A stretch of 64,000 bases of DNA from Pectobacterium polaris (lineage in GTDB: Bacteria > Pseudomonadota > Gammaproteobacteria > Enterobacterales > Enterobacteriaceae): NCBI RefSeq assembly GCF_002307355.1, contig NZ_CP017481.1, positions 1,240,001-1,304,000 of the forward strand. The letters run 5' to 3'. Below, piece after piece: positions 18,379 through 26,778 of the stretch. The notes beneath the pieces were generated by a model. It searched no databases and was not told where the DNA came from. It saw only the letters and a list, made by a program, of their open reading frames with translations. Position numbers and translations under genes: made by a program. Every line of letters starts with the position of its first letter. The stretch's first letter is position 1.

Positions 18379-18405
18379 TCAGGGGAGGCTGTTCGCTTCC
18401 CCTGA
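18379..18405. terminator. Terminator-like hairpin between ggt and the convergent gene
   Basis: TCAGGGGA (18379-18386) pairs with TCCCCTGA (18398-18405). It lies just after ggt, between converging genes, and probably acts for one or both. The T-runs are weak. Confidence 0.5.
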
Positions 18406-18467
18406 TGTCAGTGACGTAACGCCCTGCTATGAAGTAATCAGAGAAAAGGTGCTGCTACTGATTTATT

Positions 18468-19475
18468 TCATTTCTGCAATTCGTAGACTTTGAATGTATT
18501 CTCGCTATCGATACCGACCAGCTTATTTTCCCCGGCACGACGGAAGATGAAGTCATCTTTCTGGCCGCGTGGAATACGAATCAGCTCATTATCTAGATGC
18601 GCCTTAACCGATGAATTCCCCTTCATTTTCACCGTGCCATCTTGCGCGATAAACAGCTCCGGCCCACCGCTGCGCGTTACATAGTGCCCGACTGGCAAAC
18701 CAGAGGCTGGGGAGGAAATGTCACTTTCCGTGAGTGACTGTAGAGCTTCAGCTTTTGGGCATCCTTTACTATTCCATTCCAGCGCATCGCAAGCCCGCTG
18801 TAGTGCATCTCGGGCGGCAAGATATTGTCCGCTACTCCACAATGCGTTGGCGGCTTCATTACACATTTTCCCAGACAACCCAGTGCGACATGATTCAACA
18901 ACGGTAGCGATCCATTCTGGCTCGAGTGGCATTGGTAAATCCAGATTCGTTGTCGCGGCTAATGCTTTTTTTATTCGATCGCCGGCAAAAGCAATGCTGT
19001 CCCACTGTTCACAAGCGGCGTAAATATTATCCAGGCATAGTTGTTTAAGTGTATTAACATCACCTTTCTGCATTAGCGTTGAGCATGCCGACATATTCTC
19101 CCAACACTGTTTACCTATATCACTTTCCGGTTTTTTTACATTTTCACTACACTCTTTGGCTTCCGTTAAGACATATTCCCCAGTGAAATCTTTAAGTGTT
19201 TTACGGTCAGGGGAGATATCAAAGTCTGAAGTCATGAGTGATTCCATGGAGACCATGTCAACTTTGTTATCATTCAGAATATAGTGCTCTGTGATGCGAT
19301 CATTTTTATATACGCTGTGTAATATCTGGCTATTAATGACATGAACTTCAAACCCGCGAGCGCTCGTATAAATCCCGCAACTGAGCCCCGCGGATGATGG
19401 TTGGGCGAGGACGGGAAACGCGAGGAGAGTTATGATGAAAAGGAAAAGCGTACGTAACTGCATGAATAAAGACAT
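18468..19475 (-). CDS. Secreted Cys-rich protein of unknown function
   Basis: A 335-residue protein with a signal peptide (LRTLFLFIITLLAFPVLAQ). After a beta-like N-terminal part, residues 110-250 carry about ten cysteines spaced in helix-like repeats (CWENMSAC, LCLDNIYAACE, SCRTGLSGKMC, RACDALEWNSKGC). The pattern suggests disulfide-tied TPR or Sel1-like helices in the periplasm. A final part of about 80 residues resembles a small beta domain (GHYVTRSGGPELFIAQDGTVKM). The ATG at 19475 has a GGAGTG site. I do not recognise the family. Its GC content is below that of its neighbours, which may mean acquisition. It is monocistronic and convergent with ggt. Confidence 0.75.
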   Translation of the reverse strand: MSLFMQLRTLFLFIITLLAFPVLAQPSSAGLSCGIYTSARGFEVHVINSQILHSVYKNDRITEHYILNDNKVDMVSMESLMTSDFDISPDRKTLKDFTGEYVLTEAKECSENVKKPESDIGKQCWENMSACSTLMQKGDVNTLKQLCLDNIYAACEQWDSIAFAGDRIKKALAATTNLDLPMPLEPEWIATVVESCRTGLSGKMCNEAANALWSSGQYLAARDALQRACDALEWNSKGCPKAEALQSLTESDISSPASGLPVGHYVTRSGGPELFIAQDGTVKMKGNSSVKAHLDNELIRIPRGQKDDFIFRRAGENKLVGIDSENTFKVYELQK

Positions 19476-19729
19476 CGTGCTTCACTCCATTGATGTGTGT
19501 ATTTATTGCCGCAATAGCTTGGCAAGAGCACAAATCATACTCGTGTTGTTTTTCAATGGCGAACTTATTTTTAGATTCAATTATAAGGAGTGTTGGTTTT
19601 TATATTCCCCATGTTAGTTTATTTTAATTTTTAGTTCCTGATTACGATAATAATATAAAACAGTCTAGAGATTTTTATATTCAGTAAAACTAACAATACT
19701 GTATTTTGACATGCTGTTCATTCTTAATT
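19476..19729. other. AT-rich gap between the Cys-rich protein gene and bcsC
   Basis: The stretch holds the promoter region of the gene at 18468-19475. No other gene, repeat or RNA is evident. Confidence 0.4.
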
Positions 19730-19759
19730 ATTGGGTTTCCGATGTTATGGAAACCCAAT
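19730..19759 (-). terminator. Terminator-like hairpin at the end of the bcsRQABZC operon
   Basis: ATTGGGTTTCC (19730-19740) is exactly complementary to GGAAACCCAAT (19749-19759), with an eight-base loop. It lies 20 bases after the bcsC stop. The following T-run is weak on the minus strand. Confidence 0.65.
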
Positions 19760-19778
19760 GAGGTCTTAGGTGGGAAGG

Positions 19779-22700
19779 TTACTTAAAGTCCGCGTACGGC
19801 GTGAGCGGCTGCGGTGGGCTGTCGAGATCGCCCTGCCAGCCGGAGGCGGAGTAGCGCAGGTAGATGAGGCCGTGGCTTGGGGTGTAATCCTTCGCTTGCT
19901 GAATGTCGATACCGACACCTAGCGTCCAGTGTGAGCTGAGGCGGCGTTCGACGATGGCTCGCGCCGTGTAGCCGAAGCCGGAACTGCTGCTGCCCTGTTC
20001 GATGGCGTCTCGGTCGGTGATCGCAGCGTTACCTAGCAGGCCGGTCAGCGGGTAGCGACGCTGATCTTTGGTAGAAGAACGTGACCACGACAGCGAACCG
20101 CCGAGTTCCCACGACCAGTTTTCCGTCCGCTGCCGATAGTTCACCGGCACGCCCAGCGAGAAGTATTGCTGCGGGCTGTAGTAGCCGCCTTGACCGAGCG
20201 AATAACCGCTTAAATCCTTCTGGTGACGCCACCACATGCTGTTCAGGCCGACCGTGACGCGTCGGTTATCCTCGTTAATCAGCTTGTAGTAATAACCTGC
20301 CATCGCGCGGGCGCGGTCATTATCGGCCACGTTTTTACCCGTAATCTGGTGGACGCTGAAATCACTCCAGACGCCGTGCGCTTCGCCCCGATCGTAGCTC
20401 AGCCCGAGGCTGACGCCTGTGGCACGTACGCCGCCCCAGGTAACGCCGGTGCCTGGGTCTTTGGTGCCGCCGAAGGCGAGTAACGAGCTGGAGATGGGGC
20501 GGCGCGATGCCGTTGCGGTCCAGCCGATTTGCTGCCAGTCACCGCTGTAGCTTGCGCCACCGACGATATCGACCACGTCAAAGCCAAGCGGCGTGGTACC
20601 GATATCCGCCGACCAGCGATCGTTCTTCCAGCCTGCTGCGACGCTGGTGCCGGTGGCTTTCTGCGATTTATCGCTGAAGCAGTCCTGCGTGGCACAGGTG
20701 CCGAAGGTTTCCCGATAGGCACCGTTGCTGTCCGCTGAGAAGGATCCAGCGTTCATCTGTACGGTATCGGTGCGGAAGAAGGCGCGGCCGTCGTACAGCG
20801 GCATGTCTATCTGCAACAGGGTGTTGTGGGCGCTCAGGTCGGAAACGCCGCCAGTACCGCTCGAACTCGAGTAATCGTGGTCAAGCGTGACGGTCACATC
20901 CTGCTTACGATACAGGTCCGCCGCATCGGCGCGGATACTGCGCTGTAGCCAGTCGTCTCCTGTCTGATTGCGCGTCAGTCGGGTGTAGTCATCGTCACTT
21001 TGCGGCAGAGCGGGCGTGATGCTGCTGGCGACCATCGCCTGTTTATAGTCTTGCTGCGCCTGCTCAGGTTGAGACTGCTGCTGTTCAACGCGTGCCGCAT
21101 CGCGATAGATCAATGCTGTCGTTTGATCGATAGGAGTCTGACCGATCGGCTCTTTCTGCGCATCGATTTTTAGCTGGCGGAAAAGTGCCGTCGATTTTTG
21201 CGGATTTCCGACCGCTTGCCAGGCGTTGGCTATGCGCCGCTGGTCGTTGAGGGTATCAGCCGCCTGCGCCGGACGTTGGTTCAGACGCTGGCGCGCGTCA
21301 TCTTGCCGACCCTGTGCGATAAACGCGTCGATCTCACCCAATTGTGCGTCGGGGTTCTGCGGCTCCCGCGTGCGGATGCGTTGATAATCCGCCAGCGCCG
21401 TCGCGTATTCACCTCGTGCCAGCGCCCAGTCCGCCAGCAGCAGATCGATACGGGTATCGGCCGGTTGCTGGCGCAGGAAAGCGATAGCGGCGGATTCGTC
21501 CCCCGCATCGCGCATCGCTTCCGCTTTCGCCAGCGTGGTCTGCATCGTCAGACGTTGGGATAAATCGCGCATGTCGTCGCTCCACTGTGCTGCGGGAAGC
21601 GTGTTCAGGTGAGCGAGTGCTTGCTCATCGCGATTGGTTGATGACAGGTAAAGTGAGTAAACGTAGTTCTTCTGCGCGTCGGCCGGTGGCACGGCAGTCG
21701 CGCGCTGTACCACGATGTCGGCCTGCTGCATTTGCCCCAACTGGCGCAGCGTCTGGGCATAGCGATAGGCAAACCAACTATCGTTCGGATCCTGCTGGTT
21801 CGCCTGACGATACTTCTCTTCTGCCTGCGTCCACTGCTGCTGTTCCGCAAGTTGGTCCGCCTGCTGTTTCAGGATATTGAGTTGTAGCGCAGTAAGCGTC
21901 TCCCGCATCGTGTTCTGCTGGCTGCGCGACAGGCTGTTGAGGTAAGTGAGTGCTTTCTCCGGTGACTGCCGCTGATAAATCCCGACCAGACCGCGCAGGG
22001 CGTTATCGTTGCCGGGTTCAAGGTGTAAAGCCTGCTGATAGAGCGGCTGGGCGGCGGTATCGTTTTGGCTGGCAACGGCAACATCACCCAGGCCAATTAG
22101 CGCATAGGGGTTGGTGTTATCCATCTGGCGTGCCTGTTGATACTTCTGGCGTGCCAGCGGGAGATTATTGGCTTTTAGCGCGTTGTCGCCTTCCGCAATG
22201 GTGGTCCAATATTGCGTGCTTTGAATCAGTCCTTCCCATTTGCCGCTGTTCAGGCGATTAACATCCGCCTGTAGTGCCTTCTGGAACTGTGCCAGCGCTT
22301 TTACCCGATCGCCTTCGCGCAGGTAAACCAGACCCACTGCGCCGATCAGTTCGGGGTCGTTGGGTGTGACGGCCAGCGCTTGATTTAACTCACCGAGCGT
22401 GGCGCGGTTGCCCCCGCCGCTTTCAACCTCCGCCAGACTGCGGAGACGACCCTGATAGGTGGGATCGGCCAACATTCCCTGCTGGCGGTTGAGTTCTTTG
22501 CGCGCGGTTTCTGCCTGTTCACCGCCATCAAATACCGTCAGGAAGCGGTTGAGTTCCGCCACGCTCTGTGGGGTAACCGTCATCCGACCAATAATTTCCA
22601 GCCAGAGCGATGCCGCCTGACTGCGTCCGACGGGATCGGTAGACAGCTGTTTCAGCAGCGGGTAGGCCTGTTCGTTGCGATCCTGACCGAAGAGCAGGCG

Positions 22701-23273
22701 TGATAACGCCATGCGCAGCGGGACATTGTTGGGGTAAACCTGATCCAACGCTTCCAGCTGTTTAATCGCGACGGGTACCTGATTCGGCAAACGAGAAACC
22801 AGACGCCAATACTCCACGGCGAGATCGAGCGTGGGCGGCTCGCCGTGAAAGAGCGTGTCGTACTGCGCTTTGGCTTCCGCGTAACGCCCGGCGGTAGACA
22901 GCAAACGCGCCTGCTGTAATTGCTGACGCGTGGCTTCCTGCGTCAGCGCCAGCGTCATCTCTGCCTGCCGGTAAACGGCAGAATCGGGAGCCACAGTCTT
23001 CAGCTTGTCCAACTGCTGGCGCGCCTGTGCCTGATCGCCTTGACGCAGTGCCAGCCGCAGTCGGGCGGCGATAACGTCGGGGTTATCTGGGTTAATCAGC
23101 TCCAGCCGATAAAGCGACTGACGTACGAGATCGTCTTTGTTGCTGGCTTCTCCCAGACGCACCTGTTCCATCAGAAATTGTTCTGGCGACGCGGTTTCCG
23201 CGCTGGTTACCAGCGGTGCCGCAATCAGCAATAACGGCACGAGGCTCAGCCAGTTTACGGTGTTGTTGTGCAT
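19779..23273 (-). CDS. bcsC: Cellulose export outer-membrane protein BcsC
   Basis: A protein of about 1164 residues. A signal peptide (WLSLVPLLLIAAPLVTSAET) precedes a long periplasmic TPR array, roughly residues 30-750. Many A-x-x-x-Y-x-x-A-L-x-x-x-P-x-x repeats are visible. A C-terminal 16-strand-type beta-barrel of about 330 residues ends LTPYADFK, close to E. coli BcsC. It guides cellulose through the periplasm and outer membrane. The start is placed at MHNNTVNWL (23273), since the frame to 23336 adds residues inside bcsZ and before the signal peptide. It overlaps bcsZ by 19 bases and is last in the operon. Confidence 0.94.
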   Translation of the reverse strand: MHNNTVNWLSLVPLLLIAAPLVTSAETASPEQFLMEQVRLGEASNKDDLVRQSLYRLELINPDNPDVIAARLRLALRQGDQAQARQQLDKLKTVAPDSAVYRQAEMTLALTQEATRQQLQQARLLSTAGRYAEAKAQYDTLFHGEPPTLDLAVEYWRLVSRLPNQVPVAIKQLEALDQVYPNNVPLRMALSRLLFGQDRNEQAYPLLKQLSTDPVGRSQAASLWLEIIGRMTVTPQSVAELNRFLTVFDGGEQAETARKELNRQQGMLADPTYQGRLRSLAEVESGGGNRATLGELNQALAVTPNDPELIGAVGLVYLREGDRVKALAQFQKALQADVNRLNSGKWEGLIQSTQYWTTIAEGDNALKANNLPLARQKYQQARQMDNTNPYALIGLGDVAVASQNDTAAQPLYQQALHLEPGNDNALRGLVGIYQRQSPEKALTYLNSLSRSQQNTMRETLTALQLNILKQQADQLAEQQQWTQAEEKYRQANQQDPNDSWFAYRYAQTLRQLGQMQQADIVVQRATAVPPADAQKNYVYSLYLSSTNRDEQALAHLNTLPAAQWSDDMRDLSQRLTMQTTLAKAEAMRDAGDESAAIAFLRQQPADTRIDLLLADWALARGEYATALADYQRIRTREPQNPDAQLGEIDAFIAQGRQDDARQRLNQRPAQAADTLNDQRRIANAWQAVGNPQKSTALFRQLKIDAQKEPIGQTPIDQTTALIYRDAARVEQQQSQPEQAQQDYKQAMVASSITPALPQSDDDYTRLTRNQTGDDWLQRSIRADAADLYRKQDVTVTLDHDYSSSSGTGGVSDLSAHNTLLQIDMPLYDGRAFFRTDTVQMNAGSFSADSNGAYRETFGTCATQDCFSDKSQKATGTSVAAGWKNDRWSADIGTTPLGFDVVDIVGGASYSGDWQQIGWTATASRRPISSSLLAFGGTKDPGTGVTWGGVRATGVSLGLSYDRGEAHGVWSDFSVHQITGKNVADNDRARAMAGYYYKLINEDNRRVTVGLNSMWWRHQKDLSGYSLGQGGYYSPQQYFSLGVPVNYRQRTENWSWELGGSLSWSRSSTKDQRRYPLTGLLGNAAITDRDAIEQGSSSSGFGYTARAIVERRLSSHWTLGVGIDIQQAKDYTPSHGLIYLRYSASGWQGDLDSPPQPLTPYADFK

Positions 23274-24370
23274 TGGCTGCCCCGAGACGGTAAAAGTTGG
23301 CCTTGTGAAGTGAAGCGGTAGCGCTTCTGATCCCATCCCTGACCAAAGAGCGTCAGAGAAGCGGAGAAATACGCCTCGTCACCCGGTGGATTGGCGGCGA
23401 GCCGCTGTCGCTGGGCGGCCAGGGCGTCCGGCTGGCGTGATAGCATCGGAAGCAGTGAAGCGGAAAAGCCTACCGATCCCTGTCCGGTGACGGTGCCTGT
23501 CGCGGTGTCCGCTTTTTCGGGCGGTAGCCCTTGCTGGATTGTCTGTTGAATCATCGGTTGAAACTGTTTGAGCAAGTCGGTTTTCCCTCTGCTGCTGTCG
23601 GCCATCATCCCCGCCCACAGATAGACGCGGATGGCGTCATAGCTGCCGACATTGGGTTTGGTGGTATCGGGTTGCCAGCCTTTGTCTTTTTGCCAAATGA
23701 CCCAGTCAGGCGAAAATCCTTTTGGCGCGGTTTCTAGCAGGAGGCGCTGCGTGGTGCGCTGCATGGCTTTCCACTTCTCGTCCAACGGAGCAAAACGTGC
23801 CAATAACTGTGGCGGAAGGTAGCTGGGGTTCAAACGCCAGCTCTCTTTCTCTGCGAAGCCCACTTTGCCGGGCAATAGCATCACGCCCAGCCCCGGAATC
23901 GTCACCACTTCTTCTTTGGCGATGCGCGCGAGCAGCGCGGTGCCCAGCGCCTGATAGCGCGCCTCTTTCCACAGTCGGCCTGCTTCAAGCAGGCTATAGG
24001 AAATCCACAGGTCGGCATCGGATGCGGAGTTCGGGTCCAGCACCGTCCACTGTTTATCCGTGTTCTCTCCCCACAGCCAGGCGGGTAGATTAGCGCGCAA
24101 ATCGCCTGCGGACAGGTTGTCTTCCGTCCATTTCAGCAGCCGATCAAACATCACGCGATCGTTGGCGACCAGCGCAAAGAACAGGGCGTAGCTTTGCCCT
24201 TCGGACGTGGTGATTTTATTGGGTGTTGAGGTATCAATCACCCGTCCTTCCTCGCTGATGTAATACTGCTTGTACTGCTCCCAGGCTGGCCAGTCGCAGA
24301 CGGCGGCGGTGGCCAGGGAAGCCCATAGCCACAGCAGCGTGGCGATCAGGTAGCGCAGCACGCGTGGCAT
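23255..24370 (-). CDS. bcsZ: Periplasmic endo-1,4-beta-D-glucanase BcsZ (GH8)
   Basis: A 371-residue family 8 glycoside hydrolase with a signal peptide ending ...ASLATAA. The GH8 catalytic acid sits in TTSEGQSYALFFALV and the base in DPNSASDADLWISY, equivalent to E. coli Glu55 and Asp116. BcsZ trims nascent cellulose in the periplasm and is needed for good cellulose output. The stop lies 19 bases inside bcsC, and the gene starts six bases after bcsB, so the three genes are tightly packed. Confidence 0.94.
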   Translation of the reverse strand: MPRVLRYLIATLLWLWASLATAAVCDWPAWEQYKQYYISEEGRVIDTSTPNKITTSEGQSYALFFALVANDRVMFDRLLKWTEDNLSAGDLRANLPAWLWGENTDKQWTVLDPNSASDADLWISYSLLEAGRLWKEARYQALGTALLARIAKEEVVTIPGLGVMLLPGKVGFAEKESWRLNPSYLPPQLLARFAPLDEKWKAMQRTTQRLLLETAPKGFSPDWVIWQKDKGWQPDTTKPNVGSYDAIRVYLWAGMMADSSRGKTDLLKQFQPMIQQTIQQGLPPEKADTATGTVTGQGSVGFSASLLPMLSRQPDALAAQRQRLAANPPGDEAYFSASLTLFGQGWDQKRYRFTSQGQLLPSRGSQCTTTP

Positions 24371-24376
24371 GGTGCG

Positions 24377-26704
24377 TTAGTCCCTTTCATCCGGCGACAG
24401 GCGACGGCGGCTGAAGAATTTCAGGCCACGCCACAGCAGCCAGGCAACAATAATGACGGTAAGGGTCGATATGATCGCCAGCCAGACGGGATGCTGCGCC
24501 AAGGCGTGCCAGATACGTTCCCACCACGGTAGGTGGCCGACGTAGTAAACGTCGCCGACGCGCAGATTATTGATGCCCGATTCGCGGATGACGGAAACAG
24601 AACCGAACAACGAGGCTCTTTTTTCGCCATCAATCAGCGTGTTGTTGAGTAGCGTATAACCCTGTGGACTGTCGGCCAGCAGGGCGACCACGCTGCGCTG
24701 GTCGTGATACGGAGACTGGAAGCCGATAATCGCCGACATCGCGCCGTCACCGCTGACGGTGGTTTTGCTGTCTGGCGTCGCGTCAGATGCGGGTGAGCCC
24801 ATGTCTGGGATCGCGGTCTGACGCGTTGGCTGCTTGATCCAGCTTTGCGTTTGCTCGACCAGCAGGTTGATTTTGCTGTTGTCGTGCAGCTCTGGCGGGA
24901 TAGCGCCGATCATCAGAATATCGCGGTCCTGCTTGTCTGCCTGCGTCCAGTCATCGCTGAGCTGCACCGCCAATGCCGGGTAGCCGGTTTGCGCCCCAAT
25001 GTTACCGATGGCGTTCAGCATGGCGCTGACCTGAGCCGGCTGTGGCTGCTTGTTCACTAGTACCAGCGTTTGTGACAGGTCAGCCAGTCGGCTGAACGGG
25101 TAGCCCGCATTGGCAAAGGCACGCAGATCCGGCATCGCCATAAAGTGACGATAGCCAGAGAAGTTAATCGTCGAATTGCTGTCGATGACGGCGTGATTGA
25201 CGACCGGCGTATAGGTTTCGCAGCGGTCGGCCGTGCCGCTGGAGAGCAGCGTGGTGTAGCTGAAATCAAAGCGCAGCTGGTTGGTGGTGCCCAGTTTCAG
25301 CGCCGGAATGGACAGGCTCTTATCGGAATCCCATAGCCCCTGCGTGAGCGGCAGGCGCATCAACAGGGAATTCTGGTCCTGTTCCGGTGCCAGCGAGAAG
25401 GCCTGTACGAACTGGTTGTTCAGGTTGATGCTCAGGCGCGAACCGTCCTGAACCTGAGGTGCGGTGTAGCGATATTTCAGACGCATATCGATGCCCTGAC
25501 TGCGGATCAGGAACAGGTCGGGCGGCAGGTTCATGGTCAGCGAAATTGGCCGGGGCACGATACCGTCGGTTTGCAGCTGTTCGTTATATTGCTGTAGTTC
25601 GGCGAAGGTCATCGGGCGGTCGGTGCGAACCCAGTTTGGCGCATCATACGGCTGGCGTGGGGCGAGCTGTTCGACCTTATCGATGGTGACGCTTTGCCCA
25701 CGGAACAGCGGGTTCCCCTGTGCGATGCCCTGCACGGCGGTAAGCAGTTCATTGTCATCACGCCCCTGAACCAGCAGCAGCTTCACGTGAGGATCGTTGG
25801 GGTGGCTGATGATCGATACCGTTGGGCCGTTCGCGGCGGGAGTATCACGCAGGAAATCCGGCCGCTTATCGTTGGTCGCGAACACAATACCGTGACTATT
25901 CGGCAACTGGTTGAAGAGGGCAGGGAAAGACTGCCCGCGCCATTGTGCTTTGCTGCCAAACCACGAGGCGAGTACCGCAGCGGCACGCTGTTGCACCAGA
26001 TCCGGTTGGTCGGCAAAGACGATGGGCAGCGTCAACGGACGGGTATCGCGGCTGTCAAAAAACGGCGCAGGGAACGGTGACAGATCGTCCTTCAGCGTCA
26101 GCTTCTGGAATTGCAGGTTGAGCGCGCTGGCTTTGCTGACATCCAGCCATAGGCTGGTGCTGGCTGGGTTTTCACAGATGTTCTGATAATGGCCGACAAA
26201 CACCAATTGCAGGCTGTTAAAGTCCGTGATGTAGCGCGGATCGATAGGTAGGCGAACGCGGTTGGATTTCCCCATCTGCTCTTTGCTAATCGTGGTGACG
26301 CCCATGAGCTCATTGTTCAGGTAAACCTTGATATGCGACTCGGTGGGAATCAGCGCCGGTGACGGCGTAAATTCAAGGTCGAGCGACGCCTGTGTGACCA
26401 CTTCGTCGCTACGAACGCCGAACTCAATCTGCCCGTTGGGATCGACACCGCGCAGCGCAAAGGTGCCCGGTGCAGGCGCGATTTGCGCAAAAGGCATCAC
26501 CACGTTGCGCACGGCGGCGTTGGTCGCCGGTTGCGCCAGAGGAATCGCTGGCATCGTCGTCGCTGGCGCTGCGGTGGCAGCATTGGCGGGCGGCAGAGTC
26601 GCGTCCCCCATTGCCGGTGTTTGGGCGTGCGGCGCGGTGACAGCCTGAGATAATGAGCTGACGCCTAAAGCCAATGCGGTGAACCAGATTATTTTTTTCG
26701 TCAT
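24377..26704 (-). CDS. bcsB: Cellulose synthase regulatory subunit BcsB
   Basis: About 775 residues: signal peptide (MTKKIIWFTALALG), Ala/Pro-rich linker, two carbohydrate-binding/flavodoxin-like repeats in the periplasm (ALRGVDPNGQIEFGVRSDEVVT and related blocks), and a single C-terminal anchor (WLAIISTLTVIIVAWLLW). It tethers BcsA and passes the glucan into the periplasm. I place the start at 26704, where homology to E. coli BcsB begins; an in-frame ATG at 26737 is possible, and neither has a strong ribosome-binding site. The gap to bcsA is 74 bases, the largest within the operon. Confidence 0.93.
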   Translation of the reverse strand: MTKKIIWFTALALGVSSLSQAVTAPHAQTPAMGDATLPPANAATAAPATTMPAIPLAQPATNAAVRNVVMPFAQIAPAPGTFALRGVDPNGQIEFGVRSDEVVTQASLDLEFTPSPALIPTESHIKVYLNNELMGVTTISKEQMGKSNRVRLPIDPRYITDFNSLQLVFVGHYQNICENPASTSLWLDVSKASALNLQFQKLTLKDDLSPFPAPFFDSRDTRPLTLPIVFADQPDLVQQRAAAVLASWFGSKAQWRGQSFPALFNQLPNSHGIVFATNDKRPDFLRDTPAANGPTVSIISHPNDPHVKLLLVQGRDDNELLTAVQGIAQGNPLFRGQSVTIDKVEQLAPRQPYDAPNWVRTDRPMTFAELQQYNEQLQTDGIVPRPISLTMNLPPDLFLIRSQGIDMRLKYRYTAPQVQDGSRLSINLNNQFVQAFSLAPEQDQNSLLMRLPLTQGLWDSDKSLSIPALKLGTTNQLRFDFSYTTLLSSGTADRCETYTPVVNHAVIDSNSTINFSGYRHFMAMPDLRAFANAGYPFSRLADLSQTLVLVNKQPQPAQVSAMLNAIGNIGAQTGYPALAVQLSDDWTQADKQDRDILMIGAIPPELHDNSKINLLVEQTQSWIKQPTRQTAIPDMGSPASDATPDSKTTVSGDGAMSAIIGFQSPYHDQRSVVALLADSPQGYTLLNNTLIDGEKRASLFGSVSVIRESGINNLRVGDVYYVGHLPWWERIWHALAQHPVWLAIISTLTVIIVAWLLWRGLKFFSRRRLSPDERD

Positions 26705-26778
26705 CGTGTCATCATCAAGGTTAAGGGCCTTTCTCATTGTCGGGAGAAAGACCGTTGATCACGGCCTGTGAATGGCAA

